A stretch of 64,000 nucleotides of DNA, from positions 1,116,001 through 1,180,000 of the forward strand of contig NZ_JADEKP010000001.1 of NCBI RefSeq assembly GCF_015234215.1, written 5' to 3'. Position numbers and translations under genes: made by a program. Below the pieces are notes generated by a model that saw nothing but the letters and a program-made list of their open reading frames with translations, was not told the DNA's origin and ran no database searches. This document shows positions 26,342-37,216 of the stretch, piece by piece. The DNA comes from Clostridium chrysemydis. Lineage in GTDB: Bacteria; Bacillota; Clostridia; Clostridiales; Clostridiaceae. Position 1 is the first letter of the stretch. Every line of letters begins with the position of its first letter.

Positions 26342-27057
26342 ACTTTCTCTCCTCCAAACAATATAACTGTTATATTATCTCTGCCTCCGTGATCTTTTGC
26401 AAGTTTTACAAGTTTATCACAAGAAGCAGTATAATCACTTTCTTCTTTTAGTATATCAAAAATTTCATATTCTGAAATTTCATTTGTTAATCCATCCGAG
26501 CATAATAAATATTTATCATACTCGCCTTTATTAAATTCAAAAATATCTACAACAACTTCATCGCTAGTTCCAAGTGCCCTAGTTATAATATTTTTGTTTG
26601 GGTGATTTCTAGCTTGAACTTCTGAAATAGTTCCAGCATCTACTAACTGTTGAACTAAAGAGTGGTCCTTTGTAAGTTTATTAATTTTTTCATTATTTAT
26701 TCCAAAGCACACACTATCACCTACATTTGCAATTAAAATATTATCTTCATAAATTAAAGCTGCAACTACTGTAGTTCCCATACCAGATAAAATTTCACTA
26801 TTGCTAGAGAATTCACAAATTTTATTATTAGCTTCTTCTATAGCTTTTTTTAAGACATCTTTCTTTAAACTTTCGATATTGTTTTTAACAAAATCTTTTA
26901 TAACGCTAACTGCAAGCTCACTTGCAACTTCACCTGCGTTATGTCCTCCCATACCGTCACATACTATATATAACGAGTATTCATCATTTAAAGAATATCC
27001 TAAAAAATCTTCGTTTAATTTTCTTTTACATCCTACGTCACTTCTTAAACCTAACAT
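26338..27057 (-). CDS. prpC: PP2C-family protein phosphatase PrpC/Stp1
   Basis: Metal-dependent serine/threonine phosphatase that reverses PrkC action. The 239-residue protein has the PPM motifs DVGCKRKLNEDF, IVCDGMGGHNAGEVAS, GMGTTVVAAL, NVGDSVCF, LVQQLVDAG and the C-terminal GGRDNITVIL. I start at the ATG at 27055-27057 (MLGLRSDVG), preceded by a GGGGGAG region. The frame stays open to 27117, but the extra 20 codons run back over the rlmN end. It is translationally coupled to prkC. Confidence 0.96.
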   Translation of the reverse strand: MLGLRSDVGCKRKLNEDFLGYSLNDEYSLYIVCDGMGGHNAGEVASELAVSVIKDFVKNNIESLKKDVLKKAIEEANNKICEFSSNSEILSGMGTTVVAALIYEDNILIANVGDSVCFGINNEKINKLTKDHSLVQQLVDAGTISEVQARNHPNKNIITRALGTSDEVVVDIFEFNKGEYDKYLLCSDGLTNEISEYEIFDILKEESDYTASCDKLVKLAKDHGGRDNITVILFGGEKV

Positions 27058-27074
27058 GCTAAACCTTCTCCCCC

Positions 27075-28106
27075 TTAATCTTGGGATTTTAAATAACTTC
27101 TCCTTAACTGACCACAAGCTGAGTCAATATCGCTTCCCATTTCTCTTCTTACAGTCGTTTCAACGCCACATCCTTTTAAAGTTTCCGCAAATACTTCAAT
27201 TGCCTTTGCAGAAGACCTTTTAAAAGAATTCTCTTTAACTTCATTTACTGGAATTAAATTAACGTGGCATAAGATTCCCTTTAATAATTTTCCAAGTGAT
27301 TTACTATCTTCTTTAGAATCATTCACATCTTTTACTAAAGAGTATTCAAATGTTATTCTTCTTTTGGTTTTATTTATGAAATAATCACACGCGTCTAAAA
27401 TCTCTTTTATTGAGTATTTATTTGCAATTGGCATTATTTCTTTTCTCTTTTCATCACTAAAAGCATGAAGAGAGATTGCAAGTGTTACTTGCATATCCTC
27501 ATCAGCTAATTTGTAAATCTCAGGAACTAAACCACAAGTTGATAGCGTTATATGTCTTTGCCCTATGTTTAATCCATATTCAGCATTTACTTCTCTTAAG
27601 AACTTAATTACGTTGTCATAGTTATCTAAAGGTTCACCAGAACCCATTAATACAATATTTGAAATTCTTTCACCTATATATTTTTGAGCAACCATAACTT
27701 CTGATAATATTTCTCCAGAACTCATATTTCTAACTCTTCCATCTATAGTTGAAGCGCAGAATTTACAACCCATTCTACAACCTATTTGAGTAGAAACACA
27801 GATACTATTACCATGTTTATATTTCATAATAACAGTTTCTATTATGTTACCATCTTCTAATGCTAGAAGTAATTTTATAGTCCCATCTAATTTTGATTCG
27901 TATGCTTCTACAACTTTAGGAATAGATATTTTAAAGTTTTCTTTTAGTTTTTCTTTTAAAGTCTTAGGAAGATTTTTCATTTCATCAAAATCCCAAACTT
28001 CTTTATAAATCCAAGAAAAAACTTGTTTCCCTCTAAATCCACTTTCTCCATTAGCCTTTAACCATTCTGTAAATTCCTCTAAAGTTAAATCTAATATATT
28101 TTTCAT
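27075..28106 (-). CDS. rlmN: Dual-specificity 23S rRNA/tRNA adenine-C2 methyltransferase RlmN
   Basis: Radical SAM enzyme that methylates C2 of A2503 in 23S rRNA and A37 in some tRNAs. The 343-residue protein has the cluster motif C110-x3-C114-x2-C117 (CRMGCKFC), [19 protein letters not shown] and SLHA. The C-terminal region has [16 protein letters not shown], containing the second catalytic cysteine. It sits between rsmB and prpC, the conserved Firmicutes order. Confidence 0.97.
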   Translation of the reverse strand: MKNILDLTLEEFTEWLKANGESGFRGKQVFSWIYKEVWDFDEMKNLPKTLKEKLKENFKISIPKVVEAYESKLDGTIKLLLALEDGNIIETVIMKYKHGNSICVSTQIGCRMGCKFCASTIDGRVRNMSSGEILSEVMVAQKYIGERISNIVLMGSGEPLDNYDNVIKFLREVNAEYGLNIGQRHITLSTCGLVPEIYKLADEDMQVTLAISLHAFSDEKRKEIMPIANKYSIKEILDACDYFINKTKRRITFEYSLVKDVNDSKEDSKSLGKLLKGILCHVNLIPVNEVKENSFKRSSAKAIEVFAETLKGCGVETTVRREMGSDIDSACGQLRRSYLKSQD

Positions 28107-28114
28107 ATTTGCAC

Positions 28115-29437
28115 CTATTTTCTTTTTGTTAATTTAGCCATAAAGAAACCATCCATATATTCGTTTGGCATAATAGTTAGCATACCTTCTAATGAGTATT
28201 TTAGGTTGTTTCCTCTTCCAACGAAGACTCTTTCTATTTCACAGTCTCTATGTTTATCTAAGAACCATCTTATATTTTCTTCGTTCTCTTCTATGTTTAA
28301 AGTACAAGTTGAGTAAACCATTGTACCACCTTTTCTTAAATACTCCCAAGCATTTTCCATTATTCTTCTTTGAACTTGAACTAATTCTTTAAGCTCTTCT
28401 CTTGTTTTATTCCATTTGATTTCTGGCTTTCTTCTTGCTATTCCAAGTCCTGAACAAGGAACGTCAATTAGAACTTTATCTGCCATAGCTACGTATTTAC
28501 TATCTAATTTAGTAGCATCCATTTGATTTAATTCTACGTTTGTTATTCCAAGTCTATCACAATTTTCTTTAACTAAGTTTAATTTACTTTCATGTAAGTC
28601 AAATGCATAAACTTTCCCTGTATTATTTAATATTTCTGAGATATGAGTAGTTTTTCCACCAGGTGCACTACAAAGGTCTAATACTATTTCTCCATCTTGC
28701 AGGTCTAAAAGTGGCGCTACAAGCATTGCACTCTCGTCTTGAACTGTTATCTTTCCTTCTTCAAAAAGCATATTCTTATCAAGAGAGCTTCCTCCTCTTA
28801 TAGTTATAGCTTCTGGTGCTATATCTCCTTCTTCAACTTCATATCCTAGTTCTTCTAACTTATCAAATACTTCATCAAAATCAGCTTTTAAGCTATTAAC
28901 TCTAACTGTTACGCTAGGAGTTTGGTTTAACCCATCCATTATTTGAATTGTTTTTTCTTCTCCGTATTGTTTGATAAGCATTCTAATCATCCAAGGTTGG
29001 AATGAATAATTGTAAGCTAGTTCGTAAATTCTATTTTGAAATTTGATCCCTAAGTTATCTTCTTTTTTAACATAATTTCTTAAGATACCATTTACAAGTT
29101 TGCTATCTTCTTCTGAAACTTTTTTAGCTTCTTCAACAGCTTCATTACACGCTGCATAACTTGGAACTTTATCTAAAAATCTCATTTGATAAATTGCTAC
29201 TCTTAAAATGTTTAAAATAGTTCTATCCATTATTTTTATATCTTTAACAAAAGAAGCTATTATTGTATCTAAAGTCTTCTTTCTTCTTAATGTTCCATAA
29301 ACTATCTCAGTTACTAGAGCTTTATCTTTATCATTTAGCTCGCATTTATTTAGTTCATTTGAAAGTGCTATGTTTGAATACGCTCCTTCGTTTAAAACTC
29401 TGTTTAGTATTTCTATAGCTACGCTTCTACTATTCAT
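28115..29437 (-). CDS. rsmB: 16S rRNA (cytosine967-C5)-methyltransferase RsmB
   Basis: SAM-dependent m5C methyltransferase with an N-terminal NusB-like RNA-binding domain (about 1-135, [16 protein letters not shown]) and a C-terminal Rossmann domain. Catalytic motifs are visible: [14 protein letters not shown] for [11 protein letters not shown] with one cysteine, and [11 protein letters not shown] with the second. The 440-residue length is usual. It lies eight bases before rlmN. Confidence 0.97.
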   Translation of the reverse strand: MNSRSVAIEILNRVLNEGAYSNIALSNELNKCELNDKDKALVTEIVYGTLRRKKTLDTIIASFVKDIKIMDRTILNILRVAIYQMRFLDKVPSYAACNEAVEEAKKVSEEDSKLVNGILRNYVKKEDNLGIKFQNRIYELAYNYSFQPWMIRMLIKQYGEEKTIQIMDGLNQTPSVTVRVNSLKADFDEVFDKLEELGYEVEEGDIAPEAITIRGGSSLDKNMLFEEGKITVQDESAMLVAPLLDLQDGEIVLDLCSAPGGKTTHISEILNNTGKVYAFDLHESKLNLVKENCDRLGITNVELNQMDATKLDSKYVAMADKVLIDVPCSGLGIARRKPEIKWNKTREELKELVQVQRRIMENAWEYLRKGGTMVYSTCTLNIEENEENIRWFLDKHRDCEIERVFVGRGNNLKYSLEGMLTIMPNEYMDGFFMAKLTKRK

Positions 29438-29472
29438 ATATTACCTCTTCTTTCAGTTTTTATTTAATTATA

Positions 29473-30159
29473 TTATTCTCTCTTACTAATTGCAATAAGT
29501 CTTATTAGTTGAGAAATAGCCATTAAAGCTGCCGCAATATAAGTTAGTGCTGCTGACTTTAATACCTTTTTTGCACCATCTAGTTCATCGCTATATAAAA
29601 TATTCATACTACTTAATATTTTTAACGCTCTATTTGATGCATTAAATTCAACTGGTAATGTTACAAGTTGAAAAATAACTGCCCCTGAGAAAAATATTAT
29701 ACCAAGATTAATAAAAAGACTATTACCAAGTACTAAACCTATTATTAATAGTATCCAAGAAAGGTTTGAACCTAAATTAACTATTGGAACTATTGTATTT
29801 CTAAGTACTAATGGTCCATAACTTTTTGAATCTTGTATCGCATGGCCTACTTCATGTGCCGCAATACCTGCAGCTGCAATAGTATTTCCATTATAAACAT
29901 CTGGTGACAACCTTAAAACTTTGTCTCTTGGGTCATAGTGGTCACCTAGTTCTCTATTTATCATTTCTATTTTAACATATGATAAACCTGAATTATCAAG
30001 AATCATTCTAGCAACTAAAGCCCCAGTGTAGCCATTTCTAATTCCAATTCTTCTATACTTGTTATATGTTGAACTAATTTTCCCTTGTGCATAGATAGTA
30101 ACTAAAATAGCTGGAATTAAAATTAAAATAGTCTTATCAAAATAAAATGGATAGTACAT
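29473..30159 (-). CDS. Membrane zinc metallopeptidase, YugP family
   Basis: A 228-residue membrane protein of the neutral zinc metallopeptidase family PF04298. The HEVGH motif (AAHEVGHAIQDSKSYG) is at about residue 101, flanked by an N-terminal membrane segment (ILILIPAILVTIYA) and three or four C-terminal ones. The substrate is unknown. It sits between fmt and rsmB, where many clostridia carry it. It has no close functional tie to its neighbours. Confidence 0.9.
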   Translation of the reverse strand: MYYPFYFDKTILILIPAILVTIYAQGKISSTYNKYRRIGIRNGYTGALVARMILDNSGLSYVKIEMINRELGDHYDPRDKVLRLSPDVYNGNTIAAAGIAAHEVGHAIQDSKSYGPLVLRNTIVPIVNLGSNLSWILLIIGLVLGNSLFINLGIIFFSGAVIFQLVTLPVEFNASNRALKILSSMNILYSDELDGAKKVLKSAALTYIAAALMAISQLIRLIAISKRE

Positions 30160-30201
30160 ACGAATTACCTCTTTTCATATTTAGAATTTAAAATTCTATT
30201 A

Positions 30202-31128
30202 TTATTTTAAAGTAGTTCCCTCTTCTATCTTATAACCATTTAAGTATTCTTTAACAGTAAGTGCTTTCTTTCCTGGGAATTGAATTCTTTTAACTAAAAG
30301 GCTTCCTGCTCCACAAGAAACTAAAATTCCTTCTTTTGATACATTTAAAATAGTACCTGGTTCTACGTTACCTTTAGTCTCTTTTACTTCTGATTCATAT
30401 ATTTTCATAACTTTATCTTCATAATTAGTAAAGGCTACCGGCCAAGGATTTAAACCTCTTATAAGATTTTTTATATCCTTTGCACTCTTAGACCAATCTA
30501 TCTTTGCCATATCTTTATTAAGCATTTTAGCGTAGAAAGTTTCATCTGTTTGTTTTTCTCTTTCTATAGTTCCATTAACTAATCCTTCAATAGTTTGAAT
30601 TAAAAGATCAGCTCCCCTATCTTTTAATATTTCGTAAAGTTCACCAGCTGTCATATCATCTGTAATCTCTACCTCATCTTTAAGTAACATATCCCCTGTA
30701 TCAAGTCCTACATCCATAAGCATAGTTGTATTACCAGATACCTTTTCACCATTAATAATAGCCCAGTTTATAGGAGCTGCTCCCCTATACATTGGTAAAA
30801 TTGAACCGTGAAGATTAATACATCCGTATTTTGGTATATCTAAAACTTCTTTAGTTAAGATTTGACCAAATGCAACTACTATTATAAAGTCAGGTTCTAA
30901 ATCTTTAAGATTTTTAATCATTTCTTTTTCATCTTTAAGTTTAATAGGTTGAATTACTTCGATGTCATGCTTTAATGCTTCTTCTTTAACTGGAGAATAA
31001 GCTATTTTTTTACCTCTACCTTGTCTCTTGTCAGGTTGAGTAAATACACATTCTACGCCATACTTCTCAATTAGTGCTTTTAGTGATGGAACTGCAAAAT
31101 CTGGAGTTCCCATAAAAACTATCTTCAT
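30202..31128 (-). CDS. fmt: Methionyl-tRNA formyltransferase
   Basis: Formylates initiator Met-tRNA using 10-formyltetrahydrofolate. The 308-residue protein begins [16 protein letters not shown] and contains the signature [19 protein letters not shown] with the catalytic Asn-His, and DTGDMLL. A C-terminal OB-like domain completes it. It follows def by 21 bases. The def-fmt pair makes and removes the formyl group on initiator methionine. Confidence 0.98.
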   Translation of the reverse strand: MKIVFMGTPDFAVPSLKALIEKYGVECVFTQPDKRQGRGKKIAYSPVKEEALKHDIEVIQPIKLKDEKEMIKNLKDLEPDFIIVVAFGQILTKEVLDIPKYGCINLHGSILPMYRGAAPINWAIINGEKVSGNTTMLMDVGLDTGDMLLKDEVEITDDMTAGELYEILKDRGADLLIQTIEGLVNGTIEREKQTDETFYAKMLNKDMAKIDWSKSAKDIKNLIRGLNPWPVAFTNYEDKVMKIYESEVKETKGNVEPGTILNVSKEGILVSCGAGSLLVKRIQFPGKKALTVKEYLNGYKIEEGTTLK

Positions 31129-31149
31129 CTAACTTTTCTCCTTTCTTTA

Positions 31150-31593
31150 TTAAATTGCTTTATCTATAAATAAAATCCCATCTAAGTGGTCATTTTCGTG
31201 TTGAATTGCTCTAGCTAAAAGTTCTTCAGCTTCAAGGATAAATTCTTCACCCTTTTCGTTTATAGCCTTAACTTTAACATACATAGCTCTATCTACATCT
31301 TCAGCCTCACCAGGACAGCTTAAGCATCCTTCTTCTCCAACTTGAGAGCCTTTAAGCTCTAATATCTCTGGATTTATAAATACTCTAGGACCTTCTCCGT
31401 CGTATACATCTATAACAAATACTCTTTTAAGTATTCCAACTTGAGGTGCAGCAAGGCCAACTCCATCAGCTTCATACATAGTTTCTACCATATCTTTAAT
31501 TAAAGTTAAAGTTCTTTTATCTAATTCTGTGACAACTTTGCTTTTTTTTCTTAAAACATCGTCGCCTTTTTTTCTAATATTTCTAATTGCCAT
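31150..31593 (-). CDS. def: Peptide deformylase
   Basis: Metalloenzyme that removes the N-formyl group from new proteins. The 147-residue protein has all three motifs: [19 protein letters not shown] with the metal cysteine, and QHENDHLDG with the two metal histidines. The length fits the short clostridial form. It lies between priA (11 bases) and fmt. Confidence 0.97.
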   Translation of the reverse strand: MAIRNIRKKGDDVLRKKSKVVTELDKRTLTLIKDMVETMYEADGVGLAAPQVGILKRVFVIDVYDGEGPRVFINPEILELKGSQVGEEGCLSCPGEAEDVDRAMYVKVKAINEKGEEFILEAEELLARAIQHENDHLDGILFIDKAI

Positions 31594-31604
31594 TTTTATG
31601 CCTC

Positions 31605-33800
31605 CTATAATAAATTATTTGGATTAATATCAATATTTATTCTTATTTCATTATATACACTCTTATTTAAATCATAAAGGCTATTTCTTATATTTAAAAG
31701 TTCGTTATCATTTACGTTACCTTTAATCATAATCTGATATCTAAACATATCTCTGACCTTTTTGACAACACAAGGTGTAGGGCCGAGTAAGTAAGAACCT
31801 TCGCTTATTAATCCTTCTATCTTATCTTTTGTGTTTTCCATAAACTCTTTAAGCTTTATTTCATTCTTAGATAAACCTCTAATTAATACTATTTTACCAA
31901 AAGGCGGATAACACATCAATTTTCTAATTCTTATTTCTTCCTTAAACATATCAGTATAATTATTATCAACAGCATATTTTAAACTTGGATGATTTGGAGT
32001 GTAGCTTTGAATTACAACCTCTCCTTTAGTTTCACCTCTTCCAGCTCTTCCTGAAACTTGAGTAACTAAATCATATGTTCTTTCAGATGCTCTATAGTCT
32101 GGCATGTTTAATGACATATCAGCTGCTAGTATTCCAACTAAGCTAACATTTTTAAAATCAAATCCTTTAGCTACCATTTGAGTACCTATTAAAATATCAG
32201 CTTCACCATTTATAAATGAATTATATATTTTTTCGTAGGCATCTTTAGCTTTAGTAGTATCTGAATCCATTCTTAAAACTCTTGCATCTTTAAAATACTT
32301 TTTGATTTCATTTTGAACTTTTTCAGTACCTGCACCAAAGAATTTTACGTATTTACTACCGCACTTTGGGCAAACTTTCTTTTCCTTTTCTACATATCCG
32401 CAATAATGACAAGATAAGTATCCACTATTATGATACGTCAAAGATATGTCACATTTGTGACATTTAAAAACATAACCGCAACTTCTACAAGAAATAAATG
32501 TAGAAAATCCTCTTCTATTTAAGAAAAGAATTATTTGTTCTTTTCTTTCTAAAGCTTCTTTCATCTTTTTATATAGTTTTCTACTAAACATAGATAAATT
32601 TTTATCTTTAAGTTCTTTTCTCATATCCACAATTTCCATAGTAGGAAGTGGCTTTTTATCTATTCTTTCTTTGAGTTCTACTAAATTTATTTTTTGAACT
32701 ATAGCGTCTGCAAAACTTTCAACAGAAGGTGTTGCAGAACCTAATACATATTTAGCGTTGTAAATTTCGCTATAAAATTCACAAACTTCTTTTGTGCTAT
32801 ACTTTGGATTATGTTCTGATTTATAACTGCTTTCGTGTTCTTCATCTACTATAATTAAACCTAAATCCTGAACTGGTAAAAAGAGAGCGCTTCTTGCTCC
32901 TATAACTAATCTACATTTACCATTTTTTACTCTATACCACTCATCAAATCTTTCTCCCTCTGAAAGTTTACTGTGAAAAAGTGCAACTTCTTCTCCAAAC
33001 CTGCCTTTAAATCTTTGAATCATCTGTGGAGTTAAAGATATTTCAGGAACTAAAACTATGCAAGACTTGCCTTTATTTAAAGTTTCACGAACTAGTTCCA
33101 TGTAAACTTCTGTTTTACCAGAGCCTGTGACTCCTTTTATTAGGGTTCCTTTAGTTTCACTATTTAAAACTACTTTAATAGCCTTTAGTTGCTCTTCATT
33201 TAATATTTTTGTTTTATCTAATTCATAAGTTTTCTTATTATATCTATCTACTATAGTTTGAATTACTTCTAAAAATCCTTCTTCTATAGATTTATTTATC
33301 ATATAACTTGAAAATCCATGTTCTTTAGTTAATTCAGCTTTAGAGAAACATTCATCATTGTCTTTTATAAAATTAATTAAAGATAAGTATTTTTCATTAT
33401 TTTTATACTTTTCATTTAATTCCTCTTTAAATTTAATAACATTTTTCTTTTTAAATGTAGCACCTTTAGTTATTCCCTTTGGAATCATAAGCCTAATTGC
33501 ATCAATATATTTACATAAAGTCTTTCTTCTTAAAAATTCTATAGTTAAAAGATTTTCACGAGTTAAAATAGGCTTAGTGTCTAGAATTTTTTTTATATAC
33601 TTAAGCTTATAATTACCTTCATATTCAGTTTTTAAAGCTACAACAAAGCCTTCTGTAAATCTATTTCCAGCTCCAAAGTGAACACTTACTCTATCTCCTA
33701 CACTTATTTTAAGTTCATCTTCTTTTGAAACTTTATAAGTAAAGGGTCTATCTATTTCTTGTGCATCACTATTTATAACTACTTCAGCATATAAATTCAT
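31605..33800 (-). CDS. priA: Primosomal protein N' (replication restart helicase PriA)
   Basis: Helicase that recognises abandoned forks and reloads the replisome. The 731-residue protein has an N-terminal DNA-binding domain, Walker [22 protein letters not shown] and a zinc-binding insert with four CxxC pairs (CRSCGY, CHKC, CHYCGY, CPKCG), then the helicase C lobe with [11 protein letters not shown] and SGRAGRG. Length is typical. An intrinsic terminator after coaBC lies in the short gap upstream, so its promoter may be inside coaBC. Confidence 0.97.
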   Translation of the reverse strand: MNLYAEVVINSDAQEIDRPFTYKVSKEDELKISVGDRVSVHFGAGNRFTEGFVVALKTEYEGNYKLKYIKKILDTKPILTRENLLTIEFLRRKTLCKYIDAIRLMIPKGITKGATFKKKNVIKFKEELNEKYKNNEKYLSLINFIKDNDECFSKAELTKEHGFSSYMINKSIEEGFLEVIQTIVDRYNKKTYELDKTKILNEEQLKAIKVVLNSETKGTLIKGVTGSGKTEVYMELVRETLNKGKSCIVLVPEISLTPQMIQRFKGRFGEEVALFHSKLSEGERFDEWYRVKNGKCRLVIGARSALFLPVQDLGLIIVDEEHESSYKSEHNPKYSTKEVCEFYSEIYNAKYVLGSATPSVESFADAIVQKINLVELKERIDKKPLPTMEIVDMRKELKDKNLSMFSRKLYKKMKEALERKEQIILFLNRRGFSTFISCRSCGYVFKCHKCDISLTYHNSGYLSCHYCGYVEKEKKVCPKCGSKYVKFFGAGTEKVQNEIKKYFKDARVLRMDSDTTKAKDAYEKIYNSFINGEADILIGTQMVAKGFDFKNVSLVGILAADMSLNMPDYRASERTYDLVTQVSGRAGRGETKGEVVIQSYTPNHPSLKYAVDNNYTDMFKEEIRIRKLMCYPPFGKIVLIRGLSKNEIKLKEFMENTKDKIEGLISEGSYLLGPTPCVVKKVRDMFRYQIMIKGNVNDNELLNIRNSLYDLNKSVYNEIRINIDINPNNLL

Positions 33801-33818
33801 TTTTTAAACACCTTCCAT

Positions 33819-33845
33819 AAAAGAAAAAAGCGCATTTAGCGCTTT
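33819..33845 (-). terminator. Intrinsic terminator overlapping the coaBC stop
   Basis: A 7-bp stem AAAGCGC / GCGCTTT with the stop codon in its loop, followed by TTTCTTTTA on the minus strand. It would end the yicC-remA-gmk-rpoZ-coaBC transcript. Confidence 0.65.
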
Positions 33846-35026
33846 CTTCCGATTAAATCAAATAGATTTTTTGCAACGTCTCTTTTGCTCATTATATCTA
33901 AAGAAACCTCTTCTCCATCTTTTGAAAAAATAATAACTCTGTTATTATCACTTCCAAAACCTGAATCGCTAGATACTATATTGTTTCCTACTATGTAATC
34001 TAGATTCTTTCTTTCTAATTTACTTTTTGCATTTTCTTTTAAGTCGTTTGACTCTGCTGCAAATCCCACTAATACTTGATTAGTTTTTCTTTTACCTAGT
34101 TCATTTAAGATATCAAAATCTTTTGTAAGTTCTAGGTTTAATGTATCACCATTTTTTTTAATCTTTTTATCGCTATAATTTAAAGGTTTATAATCAGATA
34201 CAGCTGCTGATTTAATAACTATATCTTGATTATTAAATCTTTCTAAAACAGCATCTTTCATATCTTTGTTTGTGTCGACTTTAATTATCTTAACGCCTCT
34301 AACATCTGATACGTCATTAGCACCTGTAATTAAAGTTACATTTGCACCTCTATCTCTAGCCTCTAAAGCAATTTGATGACCCATTTTTCCCGTCGATCTA
34401 TTTGTTATAAATCTTACTGGGTCAATATGTGCTTTAGTAGGTCCTGCTGTTACTAACACATTTTTCCCTACTAAATCTTTAATTGGATATAGTTCTTTTA
34501 AAACTCTATCTACTATAACTTCAGGTTTTTCAAGTTTTCCTTTTCCAACATCACCACAAGCAAGTCTTCCGCTATCTGGGTCTATGAATTCATATCCATA
34601 TTCCTTAAGCTTTTTGATATTATTTTGAACTATTGGGTTAACATACATGTTTGTGTTCATCGCAGGTGCAAAAATCACTTTTGCTTTAGTTGCCATGATA
34701 GTTGTAGATAACATATCATCTGCAATACCATTAGAAACTTTGCCTATAATGTTCGCAGTAGCTGGACAAACTAACATAACATCAGCTTTTTGAGCTAAAC
34801 TTATATGTTGAATCTCCCAAGCTTTTGGCTCAGCAAACATGTCTGTTATAACCATATTTTGACTCATTGATTGGAAAGTAAGAGGTGTTACGAATTCAGT
34901 TGCTGATTTAGTCATAATAACTCTTACATCTATACCTTTTTTTCTTAAGGCACTGATTACATCAAGTGATTTATATACAGCAATTCCACCTGTTACTCCA
35001 ATAACAACGCATTTTCCTTTATACAT
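33836..35026 (-). CDS. coaBC: Bifunctional phosphopantothenoylcysteine decarboxylase/ligase
   Basis: Two consecutive steps of CoA synthesis in one polypeptide. The N-terminal CoaC flavoprotein (about 1-180) has GVTGGIAVYKSLD, CPATANIIGKVSNGIADD and PAMNTNMY. The C-terminal CoaB ligase has LVTAGPTKAHIDPVRFITN, NRSTGKMGH and KSAAVSDYKP. The 396-residue length is normal. It follows rpoZ by seven bases, and a terminator spans its stop codon. Confidence 0.97.
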   Translation of the reverse strand: MYKGKCVVIGVTGGIAVYKSLDVISALRKKGIDVRVIMTKSATEFVTPLTFQSMSQNMVITDMFAEPKAWEIQHISLAQKADVMLVCPATANIIGKVSNGIADDMLSTTIMATKAKVIFAPAMNTNMYVNPIVQNNIKKLKEYGYEFIDPDSGRLACGDVGKGKLEKPEVIVDRVLKELYPIKDLVGKNVLVTAGPTKAHIDPVRFITNRSTGKMGHQIALEARDRGANVTLITGANDVSDVRGVKIIKVDTNKDMKDAVLERFNNQDIVIKSAAVSDYKPLNYSDKKIKKNGDTLNLELTKDFDILNELGKRKTNQVLVGFAAESNDLKENAKSKLERKNLDYIVGNNIVSSDSGFGSDNNRVIIFSKDGEEVSLDIMSKRDVAKNLFDLIGRKR

Positions 35027-35033
35027 TTAACTA

Positions 35034-35261
35034 TTAGTTTTCTTCCGTAGTAGGTTCTTCTACATTATGGAAGTGTAATACTCCATCATTTAGCTCGTTT
35101 ATAGCTGTTGTAAGCGGCTTTTGGAATTTCTCCTCGATAAGTGGTTTACTTCCTGCTATTATTTGTCTTGCTCTTTTTGATGTTATTAATACTAATGAGT
35201 ATCTATCGTCTACCTTTTCTAATAATTCCACTATTGATGGATTAATCATAGAGTTGTTCAT
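35034..35261 (-). CDS. rpoZ: DNA-directed RNA polymerase omega subunit
   Basis: A 75-residue small polymerase subunit that assists beta-prime folding and assembly. It has the family core DDRYSLVLITSKRARQI and KPLTTAINEL. The start is preceded by AGGAGG nine bases away. It overlaps the end of gmk by 20 bases, and the gmk-rpoZ-coaBC order is standard in Firmicutes. Confidence 0.96.
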   Translation of the reverse strand: MNNSMINPSIVELLEKVDDRYSLVLITSKRARQIIAGSKPLIEEKFQKPLTTAINELNDGVLHFHNVEEPTTEEN

Positions 35262-35871
35262 GAATAATGCCCTCCTTAGAATCTAAAATTTTATCTTTTA
35301 TTCTATCTACTCTACATTTTTCGGCTGTTATAATAGCCTCTAACTTTTTTGTAGCTATCTCTACTTCATCATTAACTACAGCATAATTATATTTTGAAAC
35401 AAAATTAATTTCTTTATAAGCTGATTTAAATCTAGTCATTAATGATTCTTCAGTTTCGCTACCTCTACCTATAATTCTTTTCTTTAGTTCTTCCATAGAA
35501 GGTGGAAGAATAAATATGAAGATACCTTCTTCACAATTTTCTTTAACTTTTAAAGCACCTTGAATATCAATTTCTAAAATTACGTCTTTTCCTTCGTTTA
35601 ACATTTTTTGAACATTAGACTTTGGCGTACCATAGAAATTCCCATAAACTTCTGCATGTTCTAAGAAATCACCTTCTTCGATTCTTTCTTTGAATTGATC
35701 TTTATTTAAGAAGTAATAATTTACACCTTCAACTTCTCCTGCTCTAGGCGATCTTGTTGTTGCTGAAACTGAAAGATATAAATTATCGTTTCTATTTAAA
35801 AGTTCTTTACAGATAGTTCCTTTTCCAGCTCCCGAAGGACCAGAAATTACTAATAAAACACCTTTTTTCAT
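35242..35871 (-). CDS. gmk: Guanylate kinase
   Basis: Phosphorylates GMP to GDP. The 209-residue protein begins [19 protein letters not shown] with its P-loop, and contains the signature SVSATTRSPRAGEVEGVNYYFL, which binds GMP. Length is typical. Its start overlaps the remA stop by one base and its end overlaps rpoZ by 20. Confidence 0.98.
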   Translation of the reverse strand: MKKGVLLVISGPSGAGKGTICKELLNRNDNLYLSVSATTRSPRAGEVEGVNYYFLNKDQFKERIEEGDFLEHAEVYGNFYGTPKSNVQKMLNEGKDVILEIDIQGALKVKENCEEGIFIFILPPSMEELKKRIIGRGSETEESLMTRFKSAYKEINFVSKYNYAVVNDEVEIATKKLEAIITAEKCRVDRIKDKILDSKEGIIHEQLYD

Positions 35872-36140
35872 TATTCGTCTACCTCGTCATCATGGTCATC
35901 CTTATTAGATAATCTATGTGCAACAGTTTCTGGTTGAACTGCTGAAAGGATAACGTGATCACTATCAGTTATTATAACCGCTCTAGTTCTTCTACCATAA
36001 GTAGCGTCTATAAGCATCCCTCTGTCTCTAGCTTCTTGGATTATTCTCTTTATTGGTGCAGATTCTGGACTAACTATAGCAACTAATCTATTAGCTGAAA
36101 CTATGTTTCCAAAACCTATGTTTATTAATTTGATACCCAT
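35871..36140 (-). CDS. remA: Extracellular matrix/biofilm regulator RemA-like (DUF370)
   Basis: An 89-residue protein of the RemA/DUF370 family, starting [20 protein letters not shown], with [12 protein letters not shown] and [12 protein letters not shown]. In Bacillus RemA is a DNA-binding activator of matrix and osmoprotection genes. In anaerobic clostridia the targets are not established. The position between yicC and gmk is conserved. The C-terminal tail is acidic. Confidence 0.92.
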   Translation of the reverse strand: MGIKLINIGFGNIVSANRLVAIVSPESAPIKRIIQEARDRGMLIDATYGRRTRAVIITDSDHVILSAVQPETVAHRLSNKDDHDDEVDE

Positions 36141-36152
36141 TATATGCCTCCT

Positions 36153-37034
36153 CTATTCAATATTTTGCACTTGTTCTCTTATTTTTTCGATGATATTTTT
36201 CATCTCAATAACAAAGTTTGTCATTTCAATGTGACTAGATTTTGAAGCAATAGTGTTAGTTTCTCTATTCATTTCTTGAACTATAAAATCTAACTTTCTT
36301 CCTATCGGCTCTTTAAGCTTTAAAGTATTTCTCATTTGAATTATATGACTTCTAAGTCTTATAATTTCTTCATCCACAGTAGCTTTATCAGAAAACATTG
36401 CAACTTCCATAGCAATTCTTTGTTCATCAATATTTAAATTACTAGTAAGTTCTTTCACTCTATCTTCAAGCTTTTCTTTGTAAGCCCTTGGAACTGAGTC
36501 TGCTATCTTTTCAACTTCGTCTACTGTTTCATCTATAACTAAAAGCTTACCTAAGATATCTTCCTTAAGTTTTTCGCCTTCTACTATACGCATTTCAATC
36601 ATATTATCTAAAGCTTCTTTTAAAAGAGGAGTGATTTCTATATAAACCTCTTCTAAATCTTCTTCTTTTTGTGAAATAGTTATAACATCTTGAAATCTTG
36701 ATATTGTAGTTGCTGTTGCATCGTTTGGAATATTTAGAGATTTTGCTATTTCTTCTAAACAGTCGAAATAGCTTTTGGCTAAATCTTTGTTAAGTTCTGC
36801 AACAACGTCGTCACTTTTAAAACTCTTTAAGTTAATAAAAACATCAACTTTACCTCTACTTAGTCTCGAATTTATAACTTTTCTAATACGTTCTTCAAGT
36901 GCAATCATTTGCTTTGGCATTCTTATATTTATGTCAAGGTATCTATGATTTACGCTTTTCATCTCAACTGAAAAAATTCTTTCATTTTCCTCGCTACTTC
37001 TAGCCCTACCAAAGCTAGTCATACTTTTCGCCAT
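36153..37034 (-). CDS. yicC: YicC/YloC family endoribonuclease
   Basis: A 293-residue protein with the YicC-like N-terminal domain (MAKSMTSFGRAR, MKSVNHRYLDINIRMP) and the C-terminal DUF1732 (DEEIIRLRSHI and GRKLDFIVQEMNRETNT). The E. coli relative has been described as an endoribonuclease; the role in clostridia is not known. I start at the ATG at 37032-37034 behind AAAGGAGGG. The frame extends eight codons further with no better site. It opens the yicC-remA-gmk-rpoZ-coaBC operon. Confidence 0.93.
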   Translation of the reverse strand: MAKSMTSFGRARSSEENERIFSVEMKSVNHRYLDINIRMPKQMIALEERIRKVINSRLSRGKVDVFINLKSFKSDDVVAELNKDLAKSYFDCLEEIAKSLNIPNDATATTISRFQDVITISQKEEDLEEVYIEITPLLKEALDNMIEMRIVEGEKLKEDILGKLLVIDETVDEVEKIADSVPRAYKEKLEDRVKELTSNLNIDEQRIAMEVAMFSDKATVDEEIIRLRSHIIQMRNTLKLKEPIGRKLDFIVQEMNRETNTIASKSSHIEMTNFVIEMKNIIEKIREQVQNIE

Positions 37035-37070
37035 CCTTATCCCTCCTTTACTTAACAAATTATATAAACA

Positions 37071-37099
37071 ATATTATTGGACTAACTAAATAAAGTCAA
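37071..37099 (-). promoter_or_regulatory. Sigma-A promoter for the yicC operon
   Basis: Minus-strand TTGACT (37094-37099), 17-base spacer, TAATAT (37071-37076). A perfect 12-base palindrome TTTGTTAACAAA (37103-37114) lies directly upstream of the -35. Confidence 0.75.
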
Positions 37100-37178
37100 T
37101 AGTTTGTTAACAAATTCTTAACATTTATTTGTAAAAGAAAGTTATTTTATAAATATCTAACTATTTTATTTAAAAATT

Positions 37179-37205
37179 AAAAGCACCACAAAAGTGGTGC
37201 CTTTT
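37179..37205 (-). terminator. Intrinsic terminator after pepV
   Basis: A 7-bp GC-rich stem (GCACCAC / GTGGTGC) with a 4-base loop, flanked by A and T runs, 12 bases past the pepV stop. Confidence 0.8.
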
Positions 37206-37216
37206 AATAATTAATA

